Shown: positions 30,894 through 39,999 of the stretch, one piece after another
How the letters are laid out: each line of letters opens with the position of its first letter
How positions within the stretch are numbered: position 1 is the stretch's first letter
Assembly (NCBI GenBank): GCA_045649855.1
Contig: JAZRQN010000073.1
Location: forward strand, 1-50,897
DNA: 50,897 nucleotides
Direction: 5' to 3'
Source: URNF01 sp045649855
GTDB taxonomy: Bacteria > Bacillota > Clostridia > Oscillospirales > Acutalibacteraceae
Program-made: the position numbers and the translations under genes
Notes under the pieces: model-generated
Told to the model about the DNA's origin: nothing
Databases searched by the model: none
What the model saw: the letters and a program-made list of their open reading frames with translations, nothing else

Positions 30894-33104
30894 TCAGGTC
30901 ATGGAACGATCCACACGCTCCACACCCGAAATTTGATTGAGTCGCATAATCACAAAATTCAAGTGATCCAGACTGTTAACCGCGATCGTCAGATACACCA
31001 CCGCGTCATCATCAGCGCCCTGCGGATCGCGTGCGCTCAAAGCATGAATCATCACACGCATAGACGACAGCATCGCCGTGATGTCCGCAAGCAGACCTTG
31101 TCTGTTTCGTGCGTGCACCTGCAAAGAAGCTTTAAACTCACCGTTAATCGCAGTTTCCCAATGTGCTTGTACCCACCGCTCCGGTTCTGCGGCATTCGCA
31201 GGCAACGCAGGCACGTTGGAACAATCGCGTTTATGAATGGAAACGCCGTAACCGCGCGTGATAAAGCCGATGATCGGATCGCCCGGAACAGGATTGCAAC
31301 AACGTGCAAATTTCACCAGACAGTTTTCCATACCTTCCACGATAACGCCGCCGTTATTATGGCGACGACGGGTATTGTTCGCGCGGGCAAGCGCCTCCGC
31401 CGTCGGATCGACTCTGTCGGTGGATTTCACCATCTTTTGATAGTCATCACGCATACGCGGAATGATATTGGACAACTGCACGCCGCCGTAACCGATAGCC
31501 GCTTCAAAATCTTCCACCGTTTCAAAACGCTGTCTTTGCGCGTACGTCATCAGGAAACCTTCCAGTTCCGAATCGGTCAAACGGATGAGGTTGCGACTGA
31601 GTTCACGCATCAGTTCGGCGTGGCCTTGTTCAATATTTTCTTCGCGGCGTTCTTTCTTGAACCAGCCGCGGATCTTGATGCGTGCTTCGCTCGTCTTGAC
31701 AATATTGAGCCAATCACGACTGGGACCGTGTCCCGCCGCAGAGGTGGTCAACACTTCCACGATTTCACCGATTTTGACTTTGTAATCCAGCGGAACGATC
31801 TTGCCGTCCACTTTCGCGCCAATCATACGGTTGCCGACAGCGGAATGGATAGCATACGCAAAGTCAATAACCGTCGCACCGAGCGGAAGTGCAATCACAT
31901 CGCCTTTTGGCGTGAACACAAACACTTCCTCGCTGGACAGATCGGTCTTGATACTGCGCACGATATCTTCCGCATCGTCTACATCTTTTTGGTTTTCGAT
32001 AAACTGACGCATCCACGCCAATTTTTCATCCAGATTATCCTTTTTCTGCAAACCGAGTTTGTATCTCCAATGCGCGGCAACACCGTACTCCGCCGTATAA
32101 TGCATTTCCCAACTGCGGATCTGCACCTCAAACGGAATCTTCTCTTTGCTGATCACAGTGGTGTGCAAAGACTGGTACATATTCGGTTTCGGAGTGGAAA
32201 TATAATCTTTAAAACGATTTGGCAACGGGCGGAACATATCGTGTACGATGCCCAACACGTTATAGCAATCATTGACACTGTCAACGATCACACGAACCGC
32301 ATAAATATCGAAAATCTGTTCAAGCGATTTGCCTTGCAAATACATCTTACGATAGATGCCGGGGATGCTCTTGATACGACCGGACAGATGGCACTCAATA
32401 CCGTATTCTTTCAAATGCTCCACAATACGATTCTGGATATCCTCCAAAAACGCGTGCCGTTCTTCCAACTGCAAAGACAACGCTTCTTCGATCTCATGAT
32501 ACGCCACCGGATCGAGCACCCGTAAAGACAGGTCCTCCAATTCCTCTTTGGCGGCACGGATACCGAGTCGATGCGCCAAGGGGGCGTAAATATCCATCGT
32601 CTCGCGCGCTTTATCACGGCGTTTTTGCTCCGGCCAACCATCGCTGGTACGCATATTATGCATACGGTCCGCCAGCTTGATAATCATAACGCGGATATCC
32701 TGTGACATCGCCAACAACATCTTACGCACGTTTTCCGCTTGTTGTTCTTCTCGGGTAGAGAAGGTCATTTTGGTGATTTTGGTAACACCATCCACCAAGT
32801 TGGCAATGTTATCGCCAAACTGCTTGCGCAGTTCCGCCAATTCAACGCCGGTATCTTCCACCACATCATGCAACAGCGCCGCCGCAATCGTCTCGCTGTC
32901 CATACCGAGTTCCACCAGAATGGCGGCAACCGCCAACGGATGGCATACGTATTCCTCACCCGATGCGCGACGTTGACCGTCATGGGACGCAATCGCGAGA
33001 TTCATCGCGCGTTGAATCACGTCGGTATCATACGAACGTTCACTGTTATCTATCAGCATAGCCAAATGATTGACCGCTTCTTCTTGTGTACGAGGGATAT
33101 ACAT
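30894..33104 (-). CDS. relA: Bifunctional (p)ppGpp synthetase/hydrolase RelA/SpoT
   Basis: A 736-residue Rel protein. The N-terminal HD hydrolase domain has HDGQRRASGEEYVCHPL and HDVVEDTGV (near 78-86). The synthetase domain (about 220-340) has VRVIVDSVNDCYNVLGIVH and the EVQIRSWEMH strand. TGS (about 385-450), helical, zinc-finger (CCNPVPGDPIIG) and ACT (about 660-736) domains follow. Both activities appear intact. It controls the stringent response to amino-acid shortage. ATG 33104 follows AGGAG by 9 bases and is 6 bp after recJ. Confidence 0.96.
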   Translation of the reverse strand: MYIPRTQEEAVNHLAMLIDNSERSYDTDVIQRAMNLAIASHDGQRRASGEEYVCHPLAVAAILVELGMDSETIAAALLHDVVEDTGVELAELRKQFGDNIANLVDGVTKITKMTFSTREEQQAENVRKMLLAMSQDIRVMIIKLADRMHNMRTSDGWPEQKRRDKARETMDIYAPLAHRLGIRAAKEELEDLSLRVLDPVAYHEIEEALSLQLEERHAFLEDIQNRIVEHLKEYGIECHLSGRIKSIPGIYRKMYLQGKSLEQIFDIYAVRVIVDSVNDCYNVLGIVHDMFRPLPNRFKDYISTPKPNMYQSLHTTVISKEKIPFEVQIRSWEMHYTAEYGVAAHWRYKLGLQKKDNLDEKLAWMRQFIENQKDVDDAEDIVRSIKTDLSSEEVFVFTPKGDVIALPLGATVIDFAYAIHSAVGNRMIGAKVDGKIVPLDYKVKIGEIVEVLTTSAAGHGPSRDWLNIVKTSEARIKIRGWFKKERREENIEQGHAELMRELSRNLIRLTDSELEGFLMTYAQRQRFETVEDFEAAIGYGGVQLSNIIPRMRDDYQKMVKSTDRVDPTAEALARANNTRRRHNNGGVIVEGMENCLVKFARCCNPVPGDPIIGFITRGYGVSIHKRDCSNVPALPANAAEPERWVQAHWETAINGEFKASLQVHARNRQGLLADITAMLSSMRVMIHALSARDPQGADDDAVVYLTIAVNSLDHLNFVIMRLNQISGVERVDRSMT

Positions 33105-33110
33105 ACAGAA

Positions 33111-35138
33111 TTACTCCTTCAGGTGTTGCCACATCGGGGTTTGCGTCAAATCGCTCTTTCCGTCGGACGGCAACACGGTGATTTGTAATATTTCACCAAA
33201 ATCATGCACCGCTATCAGACCTGCTTCTCGCCATATCTCAATCAAAACTCGGATGGAAAGCATGGAGAATTGCGGTTGCTCCAATATATGATGCAGTTGT
33301 TCCAAAGTTCCCTTGAAACCGTTTTTGGAAGCCAAGTAACGATACATCAGTCCCATCTGTTCACGAGACGGTAACAGATCATCGCTGTCCACCGTTTCCC
33401 GTCGCATCAGCGCATCAAACTGCTGTGCTGTCTGCAACAGATCGTCCTCATTGGTATCCGCATAACGCATATCTTTCAGCAGTATCGTAGGCGAAACAAC
33501 GCCTTTATATACGTTTTTCTCCAAGGTTACCGCCAGATCGAACACACCGCCGCAGGAAATCGGAAAATCCTGATATTCCGTATGGAATTTCAAAACATTT
33601 AACCGCGTCTCCCCTTTCGAGAAAGACAAGCGCAAATGTTTTCCGTTTCCGATGGGGGTGATATTATCCAGTCGCATACCGTATAAACCGAACACAGGTG
33701 CAGGGTTGCCCGCTCCAAACGGTTCCATCGCCGCGATCATTGCCAATTTTTCCACATCAACGCCTGCAGGACGCAACTTGAAATCAACGCGCAAAGTCGG
33801 CACAGGCATCTGCGGATGCGTTTCTTTTGCGTATGCATTGATTTTCTTGCGGAAAGTTTCGATATTTCCGGGCAGTACGCTGAGTCCTGCCGCCAATTCA
33901 TGACCGCCAAAGGTTACCAGATCGTCCGCACAGGCACACAACGCATCGAACAGCGAAAAGCCCTCAATACTACGTCCCGAGCCTCGTGCAATACCGTCGG
34001 TTACGGACAACAAAATACTGGGTTTTCCGTATCGCTCGGTCAGACGTGCAGCCAAAATACCAATAACACCTGCAGGCCAATCGTTTCCTTCGATGACCAA
34101 CACCCTGTCCGCCAATTTCTCGGGATGTGCGATCAGGTCTTCTTCAATACACTTGAGAATTTGCGTTTCTGCGGTCTGCCGCGCGGTGTTACAATCGTGC
34201 ACCTGCTGCGCCAACCGTTCCGCTTGCGCCGCATCTTCTTCCAACAACAGCTGTGCCGCGATGATCGGATCGGCTATACGCCCTGCCGCATTGAGACGCG
34301 GTGCAATGGAAAACACCACACGGGTTGCGGTCAGCTCTTTATCCGACAAGCCTGCCAACTGCGCCAATGCTCTGAGACCGGGACGGCGCAAATGATTCAT
34401 CACTGCCAGACCACGACGTACCAAATTGCGTGTAGTTCCCACCAGCGGCATCACGTCCGCCAACATACCGAGAGCGAGCAGATCACCGTATTCTTCCATC
34501 ACGCTGTCTGCATCGCCTTCCAAGGCGCACACCAACATAAACGCCACACCGACACCTGCATAATTCACACAACCGCTCTGGCAGTCCGCACGGTGCGGAT
34601 CTACCACCGCCACCGCCGCGGGCAACTCCTCTTTGGGTTGATGATGGTCGGTAACCACCACGTCGATACCTTTTTGTGCGGCGTACGCAATCTCTTCCAC
34701 CGCCGTTACGCCGTTATCCACCGTGATAACCAGTTGAATATCTTTTTCGGCAAACTCATCAATGAGTCCCATGTGTAAACCGTAACCGTCCCCCTCGCGT
34801 GTGGGCAGACGATACTGCACGTTAGCACCTTGCCGTTTCAAATACGAATAGAGAAGCGCCGTCGAGGTGATGCCGTCTACATCATAGTCGCCGTACACCA
34901 TAATGCGCTCTCCGTTATCCAAAGCCAGACCAATACGTTCCACTGCAGCATCCATATCCGCAAAACTGAACGGATCGTCCATCTCTTCACCAAGCAAAAA
35001 CGCATACGCTTCATCCGGATCCACGATACCGCGGGTGGTCAACAATATCGCCAAAAACGGATTGATCTCGCAGGCTTCCGCGAGTGCGGCGGCCGCGTCT
35101 GTATCCAATTTAGGCAACAACCATTTACGTATAGCCAT
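33111..35138 (-). CDS. recJ: Single-stranded-DNA-specific exonuclease RecJ
   Basis: A 675-residue RecJ, the 5'-3' ssDNA exonuclease of recombination and repair. The DHH phosphoesterase motifs are present: VYGDYDVDGITSTALL (motif I, near 80), ITVDNGV, TDHHQP and DPHRADCQSG; DHHA1 has GGHELAAGLSV (near 410). An OB-like domain and a C-terminal extension of about 110 residues follow. ATG 35138 has GGAGG 7 bases upstream, with promoter 35173-35201. It begins the recJ-relA-dtd-MBL-hemZ-kinase operon. Confidence 0.95.
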   Translation of the reverse strand: MAIRKWLLPKLDTDAAAALAEACEINPFLAILLTTRGIVDPDEAYAFLLGEEMDDPFSFADMDAAVERIGLALDNGERIMVYGDYDVDGITSTALLYSYLKRQGANVQYRLPTREGDGYGLHMGLIDEFAEKDIQLVITVDNGVTAVEEIAYAAQKGIDVVVTDHHQPKEELPAAVAVVDPHRADCQSGCVNYAGVGVAFMLVCALEGDADSVMEEYGDLLALGMLADVMPLVGTTRNLVRRGLAVMNHLRRPGLRALAQLAGLSDKELTATRVVFSIAPRLNAAGRIADPIIAAQLLLEEDAAQAERLAQQVHDCNTARQTAETQILKCIEEDLIAHPEKLADRVLVIEGNDWPAGVIGILAARLTERYGKPSILLSVTDGIARGSGRSIEGFSLFDALCACADDLVTFGGHELAAGLSVLPGNIETFRKKINAYAKETHPQMPVPTLRVDFKLRPAGVDVEKLAMIAAMEPFGAGNPAPVFGLYGMRLDNITPIGNGKHLRLSFSKGETRLNVLKFHTEYQDFPISCGGVFDLAVTLEKNVYKGVVSPTILLKDMRYADTNEDDLLQTAQQFDALMRRETVDSDDLLPSREQMGLMYRYLASKNGFKGTLEQLHHILEQPQFSMLSIRVLIEIWREAGLIAVHDFGEILQITVLPSDGKSDLTQTPMWQHLKE

Positions 35139-35172
35139 GCGTTATCCTCCTTTTTTGTCGAAATAATAATGT

Positions 35173-35201
35173 AGTATAACATTTTTTATCCGATTTTTCA
35201 A
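35173..35201 (-). promoter_or_regulatory. recJ operon promoter
   Basis: Minus strand TTGAAA (35196-35201) and TATACT (35173-35178), 17-bp spacing, about 35 bp before the ATG. Confidence 0.78.
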
Positions 35202-35217
35202 TATCAAAACCTAAAAA

Positions 35218-35259
35218 AGACGACCGTTTATCGCACAAAACAGCCATAAACGGTCGTCT
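35218..35259 (-). terminator. Terminator after the CapA-like gene
   Basis: A 14-bp perfect stem (AGACGACCGTTTAT and its complement; arms 35218-35231 and 35246-35259) with a long 14-nt loop is followed on the minus strand by TTTTTT. It lies 12 bp past the stop. Confidence 0.85.
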
Positions 35260-35270
35260 ACATATTAAAT

Positions 35271-36632
35271 TTATTCACCTGCAGCATCCGCAAAGGTGAT
35301 CGGACAACCGATCGCCGTCTGACATTCTGTCAAACCCGGGGCGATAATCTCCTTTGTCCGTTCATAAGATTTCTTGGATTTGGTAGCGGCAGTACCCGTC
35401 AAACCGTATTTTTCGGCACCGTCATTTGCGTTTTCCAACGGATAAATGGTGTACTGATATCCACTGCCGCCCGGATATTTGTCCACCCAAGTGGGAATCA
35501 CATCCACGTCAGACAACACCACCTTGCCGTCGCTGTATTTGTCAAACGTGCAATATAACAGCAATCCGTCCTCGGTGTGTCCGCTGGGGCAACTGTCCAT
35601 GCGTTCCTGACGCTGATTGGAAACGGCGTTACCTGCTGAATATAAGCAAACCGTTTGATGTTCGCCGTCTGCCGATTTCAGCAGTTCCATCGGCTGTACG
35701 ACGTGCGGATGACCGCCCACGATCACGTCAACCCCTTTATCACAAAGGGTTTGCGCAATTGTATTCTGCCAGCTGTTTTCAGTGGTTTGGTATTCATCAC
35801 CCCAATGCATATACAGCATGGTAACTTCCGCACCTGCTGCTTTCATATCGGTGAGCACCTCATCCACCACCGCATAAAACCCATCTAAATCGTTGTAAGA
35901 AAACGAGTTGAGTAACGGACCCGCCTCTTTTTTGACCGGGATACCGTTCACGGTTTTTAAGCCTTCCTCCGTACGTCCCGTTTCATAAGTGAACGTCGCC
36001 ATACCGACACGAATACCGTTGATTTCCTGCACCGTGAAGATTGCTTCGTCCTCACTCAAACGCGTTCCCGTGTATGTAATGCCTTTTTCGCGCAGCACTT
36101 CCTGCGTGCGTTTCAGTCCCGAAAATCCCGTGTCGTAACTATGGTTATTAGAGGTCAGCACCATACTGAGTCCTGCTTCTTTGATAGCGTCCGCCAAACT
36201 GTCGGGGGTATTGAACGAAGGATAGCCTGCATATTTGCGGTTTTCATTACCTGCAAAAGTGGTTTCCAGATTGGCAACCGAGAAATCCGCGGCTTTGAAA
36301 TACGCGCCCACCTCTTTGAAGAAAGCACCGAAATCCCATTCCTCTTTACCCGGCACTTTGGCACCGTTCAACTGCGGATCGTGTACCATAATATCCCCCG
36401 TGCTGAGAATGGTAGCAGAAGATACTTTGTACGGTTCGCGCGGCTGGGTAGTACCCGTGGTCTGTGCTGTCGAAGGCATCGTACCGTTGCCGCCGTCGGT
36501 CTGTTGTGCCGGCGCGCGGTTAAGTCCGCCGCCAAAAACGGTCAGCAACACCACCGCAATCACTGCGCAACACGCCACCGCGCCTACGCCCCAATACAAC
36601 GCATAATTGGTCTTTCCGTGTCGTCCTTTCAT
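35271..36632 (-). CDS. CapA-family (poly-gamma-glutamate capsule type) metallophosphatase-like membrane protein
   Basis: A 453-residue bitopic protein. A basic start and one membrane helix (about 10-33) are followed by a Thr/Gly-rich linker (to about 65), then a PGA_cap domain with STGDIMVHDPQ, ANLETTFAG, TSNNHSYDTG and GGHPHVVQP, the metal-site motifs of the calcineurin-like CapA family. It should face outside. CapA has been tied to poly-gamma-glutamate export, but no capBC is here, so the role is open. ATG 36632 is chosen, as GAGGG lies 6 bases before it; ATGs at 36638 and 36647 overlap or precede that site. Confidence 0.85.
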   Translation of the reverse strand: MKGRHGKTNYALYWGVGAVACCAVIAVVLLTVFGGGLNRAPAQQTDGGNGTMPSTAQTTGTTQPREPYKVSSATILSTGDIMVHDPQLNGAKVPGKEEWDFGAFFKEVGAYFKAADFSVANLETTFAGNENRKYAGYPSFNTPDSLADAIKEAGLSMVLTSNNHSYDTGFSGLKRTQEVLREKGITYTGTRLSEDEAIFTVQEINGIRVGMATFTYETGRTEEGLKTVNGIPVKKEAGPLLNSFSYNDLDGFYAVVDEVLTDMKAAGAEVTMLYMHWGDEYQTTENSWQNTIAQTLCDKGVDVIVGGHPHVVQPMELLKSADGEHQTVCLYSAGNAVSNQRQERMDSCPSGHTEDGLLLYCTFDKYSDGKVVLSDVDVIPTWVDKYPGGSGYQYTIYPLENANDGAEKYGLTGTAATKSKKSYERTKEIIAPGLTECQTAIGCPITFADAAGE

Positions 36633-36665
36633 ATACATCCCTCGCATTTAGAACTCGATACGTAC

Positions 36666-36693
36666 AGTATACCACGTTTTGTCATAAATGCAA
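36666..36693 (-). promoter_or_regulatory. Promoter of the CapA-like gene
   Basis: Minus strand TTGCAT (36688-36693) and TATACT (36666-36671), 16-bp spacing. Confidence 0.7.
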
Positions 36694-36698
36694 ATAGC

Positions 36699-36730
36699 AA
36701 AACGGACGGGATTCGCATCCCGTCCGTTTT
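36699..36730. terminator. Terminator after the beta-helix gene
   Basis: A 14-bp perfect stem (36699-36712 / 36717-36730, core cggacgggat) with a 4-nt loop and A/T ends, 10 bp past the stop of the minus-strand beta-helix gene. It also precedes the capA-like promoter. Confidence 0.9.
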
Positions 36731-36739
36731 CAAAATCAT

Positions 36740-38452
36740 TTAGTTCACGTTCACGTTGGAACAATTATACAGGCACAGCAGTTTATCTTCTCGTTTGTCT
36801 GTTACATTGCCCGAAACGATGATGTCAGCGCTGTTGCGCACGGAAATATCACACGCGATACCGGGCGTTTCATCATCAAACATCTCGGAGGAACAGTCGA
36901 TAAAGCGATTGTCGCGCACCTCAAGTCCTTTGGTCGCCGTTACATAAATGCCGCTGTTACCGCAGTTTTTAAAGGTGTTGCCGATCAAGCGCATATTGGT
37001 ATGCACACCGGCAGGGTGATCGGAAAAACCGCTGTCGTGAGAGGTTTTAACCACGATTGCACCGAGGTTTGCGTTGCGCGGTGCATGGCCGCATTTTTCA
37101 AAGTGGCAGTTGCGGATCTCCACGTTGTCCGACGGTCCGACTTCATACCAATAATTCAGATCGGGTGCTACAATAATGGCAGGTAACGCCATACCGTATA
37201 CGCGGCAGTTATTCACCGTTACGTTGCGGCTTTGGAGCAAGAAGCCGCGCGCACGGGTGTGGCGCACTTCACAGTTATCCAGTTCTACCGATGCGAAGTA
37301 TGCATCGTTGGCAAGAACGTCTCCAACGCCGTATTCGCCTTCAAAACTGTCAATCACCGCATAGCCGTCTTCATAGGATACAATCGTCAGTCTGCCCTTT
37401 TCAAGCAAGGTTTCGGCATCGTAAACAATAAGAACGTCGCCTTGTTTAGCCCAGTTGTTATCCAAGGCAACACCTTTGCGTAAACACTGCACCGCACCGT
37501 CTTCACGGATCGTTTCAATTTTTGCCGCCGTGCCGTGGATGTTGAGCGCATCATCGCCCAAACCAACAAAGGTGCAGTCTTTCATCTTGAGGTAGCCGGA
37601 CAGACCCAGCACGTGAATACCGTCCGCATTGGCGGAATACAATGTTTTGGCATCTTTCGGCAAACGGATATTGAAGTTTTCAAACGTAAAGTTAGAAGAT
37701 GGCGGAGAAACGCGCGCGCCCATGCTGGAACAACGCTCAATCTCAATATTTTTGAGCAACACGTCGTGGCAATCAGCAAACATAAACACCGAATTACCGT
37801 AGATGATATAGCGATACAAAATGCGCTCGCCGATATACAAAGAAGACACCAAATCGTGCGCCCGGTCGCCCCACACACTCATATCCACGCGAATCAGATT
37901 TTCACCGATCACGGTATAGCGCACGCCGCTGATTTTCTGGCGTTCCACCCCGTTTTCATCCGTGATCCATTCGCGCAAAATCTTGTCATAGGTATCCAGA
38001 TGATAGTTGGGAGTACCTTCCTCATCGAAGGTATCGCTACCCCACAAATGTTCCCAACCGGTTACCTGAAACTCGTCATCGATCTTCACGTCGTAAGTCA
38101 AGCTTTCCACGTCTATCGCAACGATTCGACCGATGCAGTTAACGTGATTGTCGGTTGTAAAGGTGAAGTCCTTTATATCGATGTTATGACAATTTGTGAA
38201 TTCAAAACCGTTGTTATTTTCAGGTTTATCCCCTGTTGCGGTAAAATGAGTCAGAATGGTGGCGTCCTCACCGCACATAGTGCAGTTATCCACACCCACA
38301 ACGTATACCGCCTTGTCCATAAAATATCTGCCGGGCGGAAAATAGATTTCAAAATCTCGTTTATTCTCCTCAAAAACTTTCTGCAACACAGCAGAACAAG
38401 AGGTTTTACCGTCCGCAACAGCACCGGCTTGCACAATGTTGATACGTTTCAT
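36740..38452 (-). CDS. Right-handed beta-helix protein, GH110-like
   Basis: A 570-residue predicted right-handed parallel beta-helix. It begins with the pectate-lyase-like pattern INIVQAGAVADGKTSCSAVLQK, then IYFPPGRYFM, and has repeated N-rich helix turns through the C-terminus. SANADGIHVLGLSGYLKMKD followed by GLGDDALNIHG resembles the active-site turn of GH110 alpha-1,3-galactosidases, so a glycosidase role is plausible. No signal peptide is seen, so it should be cytosolic. ATG 38452 follows GGAGG by 8 bases; promoter at 38491-38519. The fold is fairly sure, the family moderately so and the substrate unknown. Confidence 0.72.
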   Translation of the reverse strand: MKRINIVQAGAVADGKTSCSAVLQKVFEENKRDFEIYFPPGRYFMDKAVYVVGVDNCTMCGEDATILTHFTATGDKPENNNGFEFTNCHNIDIKDFTFTTDNHVNCIGRIVAIDVESLTYDVKIDDEFQVTGWEHLWGSDTFDEEGTPNYHLDTYDKILREWITDENGVERQKISGVRYTVIGENLIRVDMSVWGDRAHDLVSSLYIGERILYRYIIYGNSVFMFADCHDVLLKNIEIERCSSMGARVSPPSSNFTFENFNIRLPKDAKTLYSANADGIHVLGLSGYLKMKDCTFVGLGDDALNIHGTAAKIETIREDGAVQCLRKGVALDNNWAKQGDVLIVYDAETLLEKGRLTIVSYEDGYAVIDSFEGEYGVGDVLANDAYFASVELDNCEVRHTRARGFLLQSRNVTVNNCRVYGMALPAIIVAPDLNYWYEVGPSDNVEIRNCHFEKCGHAPRNANLGAIVVKTSHDSGFSDHPAGVHTNMRLIGNTFKNCGNSGIYVTATKGLEVRDNRFIDCSSEMFDDETPGIACDISVRNSADIIVSGNVTDKREDKLLCLYNCSNVNVN

Positions 38453-38490
38453 GAACAGATCCTCCGTTTCATCGTTTCACGTCCAGAAAT

Positions 38491-38519
38491 ATTGTACTAT
38501 ATGAAAAAGCGTTTGTCGA
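38491..38519 (-). promoter_or_regulatory. Promoter of the beta-helix gene
   Basis: Minus strand TCGACA (38514-38519) and TACAAT (38491-38496), 17-bp spacing. The 11 bases TCGACAAACGC at the -35 are shared with the promoter at 48167-48195. Confidence 0.65.
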
Positions 38520-38593
38520 TAGGTAAAATGTAGTTTTCAATATATTTAGCATATCACATTTTGATGCATCCGTCTTTCTGATAACATTCTTCC

Positions 38594-38631
38594 TTGAAAA
38601 AACGAATATAGTGTGATATACTGGTATCACA
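38594..38631 (+). promoter_or_regulatory. Promoter and operator of the DtxR-family gene
   Basis: TTGAAA (38594-38599) and TATACT (38617-38622), 17-bp spacing. A perfect inverted repeat TGTGATA (38612-38618) - 6 bp - TATCACA (38625-38631) covers the -10 box, an arrangement for autorepression. A lone TATCACA also occurs at 38552-38558 in the divergent spacer. Confidence 0.75.
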
Positions 38632-38652
38632 TCAGTTTTGGAGGCATTTTGT

Positions 38653-39021
38653 ATGCATTTGTTAGAATCCGGTCAAATGTATCTGGAAACGATATTTGTA
38701 TTATCCAAGAAAAACGCAGTTGTGCGGTCGGTGGACATCAGCGAACATATGGGGTTTTCCAAACCCAGTGTTAGCCGCGCAGTCGGTCTGCTGAAAGAAG
38801 GCGGATATATCACGGTAGATGCGGACGGACATCTCTCTCTTACCGATATCGGCTTGGAAGTAGCAGAGAAAATTTACGAGCGCCATACGTTGCTCACGCA
38901 GTTCCTTGTCAATTTGGGCGTTGATCCGCAGGTGGCAAGCGATGATGCCTGCAAGATCGAGCACGACATCAGCGACGAGTCGTTTGACGCCATCAAACGC
39001 CACGCTGAACAACACAAATAA
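38653..39021 (+). CDS. DtxR/MntR-family metal-dependent transcriptional regulator
   Basis: A 122-residue winged-helix repressor with a metal-binding dimer domain and no SH3 tail. The recognition helix is in DISEHMGFSKPSVSRAVGLL (about 28-47). Likely ligands are Met9, Glu12, His78, Cys100, Glu103 and His104. The Met9/Cys100 pair follows DtxR (Met10, Cys102), whereas Bacillus MntR has Asp8 and Glu99, so iron sensing is more likely than manganese. ATG 38653 has GGAGG 8 bases upstream; an in-frame TTG at 38638 overlaps it. A terminator follows, and the next genes are convergent. Confidence 0.88.
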   Translation: MHLLESGQMYLETIFVLSKKNAVVRSVDISEHMGFSKPSVSRAVGLLKEGGYITVDADGHLSLTDIGLEVAEKIYERHTLLTQFLVNLGVDPQVASDDACKIEHDISDESFDAIKRHAEQHK

Positions 39022-39030
39022 CAAAAAAGC

Positions 39031-39057
39031 GAAGATGCCGCAGCATCTTCCCTTTTT
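39031..39057 (+). terminator. Terminator after the DtxR-family gene
   Basis: GAAGATGC / GCATCTTC perfect 8-bp stem with a CGCA loop and CCTTTTT, between convergent stops at 39021 and 39062. Confidence 0.85.
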
Positions 39058-39061
39058 CATT

Positions 39062-39997
39062 TCAGAAAAACGTCGCTACTTCCTGCTCGGGTGCGACACA
39101 TTTTTTGAGAGCAGTTACCTCTAACACGGGACCGCGACGACCGTACAGCGGATGATTGACGATGTGAATTTCAGCGGTAATGGAGAGCCATTCACGATCC
39201 ACGATCGGTTCATCCCATTCGGCGACCAAGCCTGCAAAAGTGGTATCATCGGCACAGCAGGTCATCACATAACGACCGATGACAAAGCCGCTCTTTTTGA
39301 GCAGTTTTTCCGCAATGGCGATTCCTTTAAAGCACACAGTCTTACCGTCGTACGTGTCCATATTTTCGCCCATATCGCGATACCACAACGCATAGTCGGT
39401 ATCTTCGATGGTGATGATCGGGGCGTTCACGTCAAACGGCAACGGATCCTCAATATCATCGTATTCCACTTGTCCATCGGGCGATTCATACGCAATCTCC
39501 GCGCGGCGGCTGGTGGCACGCACGATTTTATGCAACGCCATTTTATCAACGGCATCCGTAAAGCGATTGAACACCACCATTTCGCAGGTGTTCAGTTTAT
39601 CGACTACCAGCGAACGCATATTGGCATTATAATTTACAAACGTATTGGCATCTGCGAACAGGAATTCCTGATAGATCACCCAGTTTTTCGGCATATTATC
39701 AAACAACGCCGCCAGCAACCACATACCGTTGTATTCCACCACAACGCGAGAGCATTTATGTTCTTTCAGCCAAGCGGTAAGGTTGTTCGCCGTCAGCTCG
39801 GACGGGTCATCCACCGTTCGCACAAACACGTACGGAGATGCGAAACGGGCGGGATCATACTCCTCTTCGCCCTCTTCACACAGCAACAACAAGGTGCGGT
39901 CGCCTGCATTGAAGCGTGCATCTTCCAGCGTTTCCTGGATAAATTTTGTTTTACCGGCCTCTAAAAATCCGGTAAAGATATATACGGGAACTTCCAT
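39062..39997 (-). CDS. CobW-like GTPase fused to a DUF1980/TIGR03943-like domain
   Basis: A 311-residue protein. Residues about 1-200 are a P-loop domain like the CobW/COG0523 metal chaperones (YIFTGFLEAGKTKFIQE), but the CxCC metal motif is missing. From about 215 the sequence KTVCFKGIAIAEKLLKKSGF then GRYVMTCCADDTTFAGLVAEW resembles the C-terminal domain of YcgQ-type TIGR03943/DUF1980 proteins, whose TCCxxD motif is probably metal binding. The two parts normally occur in separate proteins. It lies 2 bp after the other CobW gene, so they likely act together in metal handling. The C-terminal match is by eye. Confidence 0.7.
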   Translation of the reverse strand: MEVPVYIFTGFLEAGKTKFIQETLEDARFNAGDRTLLLLCEEGEEEYDPARFASPYVFVRTVDDPSELTANNLTAWLKEHKCSRVVVEYNGMWLLAALFDNMPKNWVIYQEFLFADANTFVNYNANMRSLVVDKLNTCEMVVFNRFTDAVDKMALHKIVRATSRRAEIAYESPDGQVEYDDIEDPLPFDVNAPIITIEDTDYALWYRDMGENMDTYDGKTVCFKGIAIAEKLLKKSGFVIGRYVMTCCADDTTFAGLVAEWDEPIVDREWLSITAEIHIVNHPLYGRRGPVLEVTALKKCVAPEQEVATFF

Positions 39998-39999
39998 TT

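Noticed and set aside
30933..32525. Plus-strand open frame of 530 codons
   Set aside because: It is opposite relA, which has full HD, synthetase, TGS and ACT motifs; the long antisense frame is a result of codon bias.
38612..38631. TGTGA...TCACA similar to a CRP site
   Set aside because: The half sites are 10 bp apart rather than 6, and position over the -10 box fits repression; better read as the DtxR-type operator.
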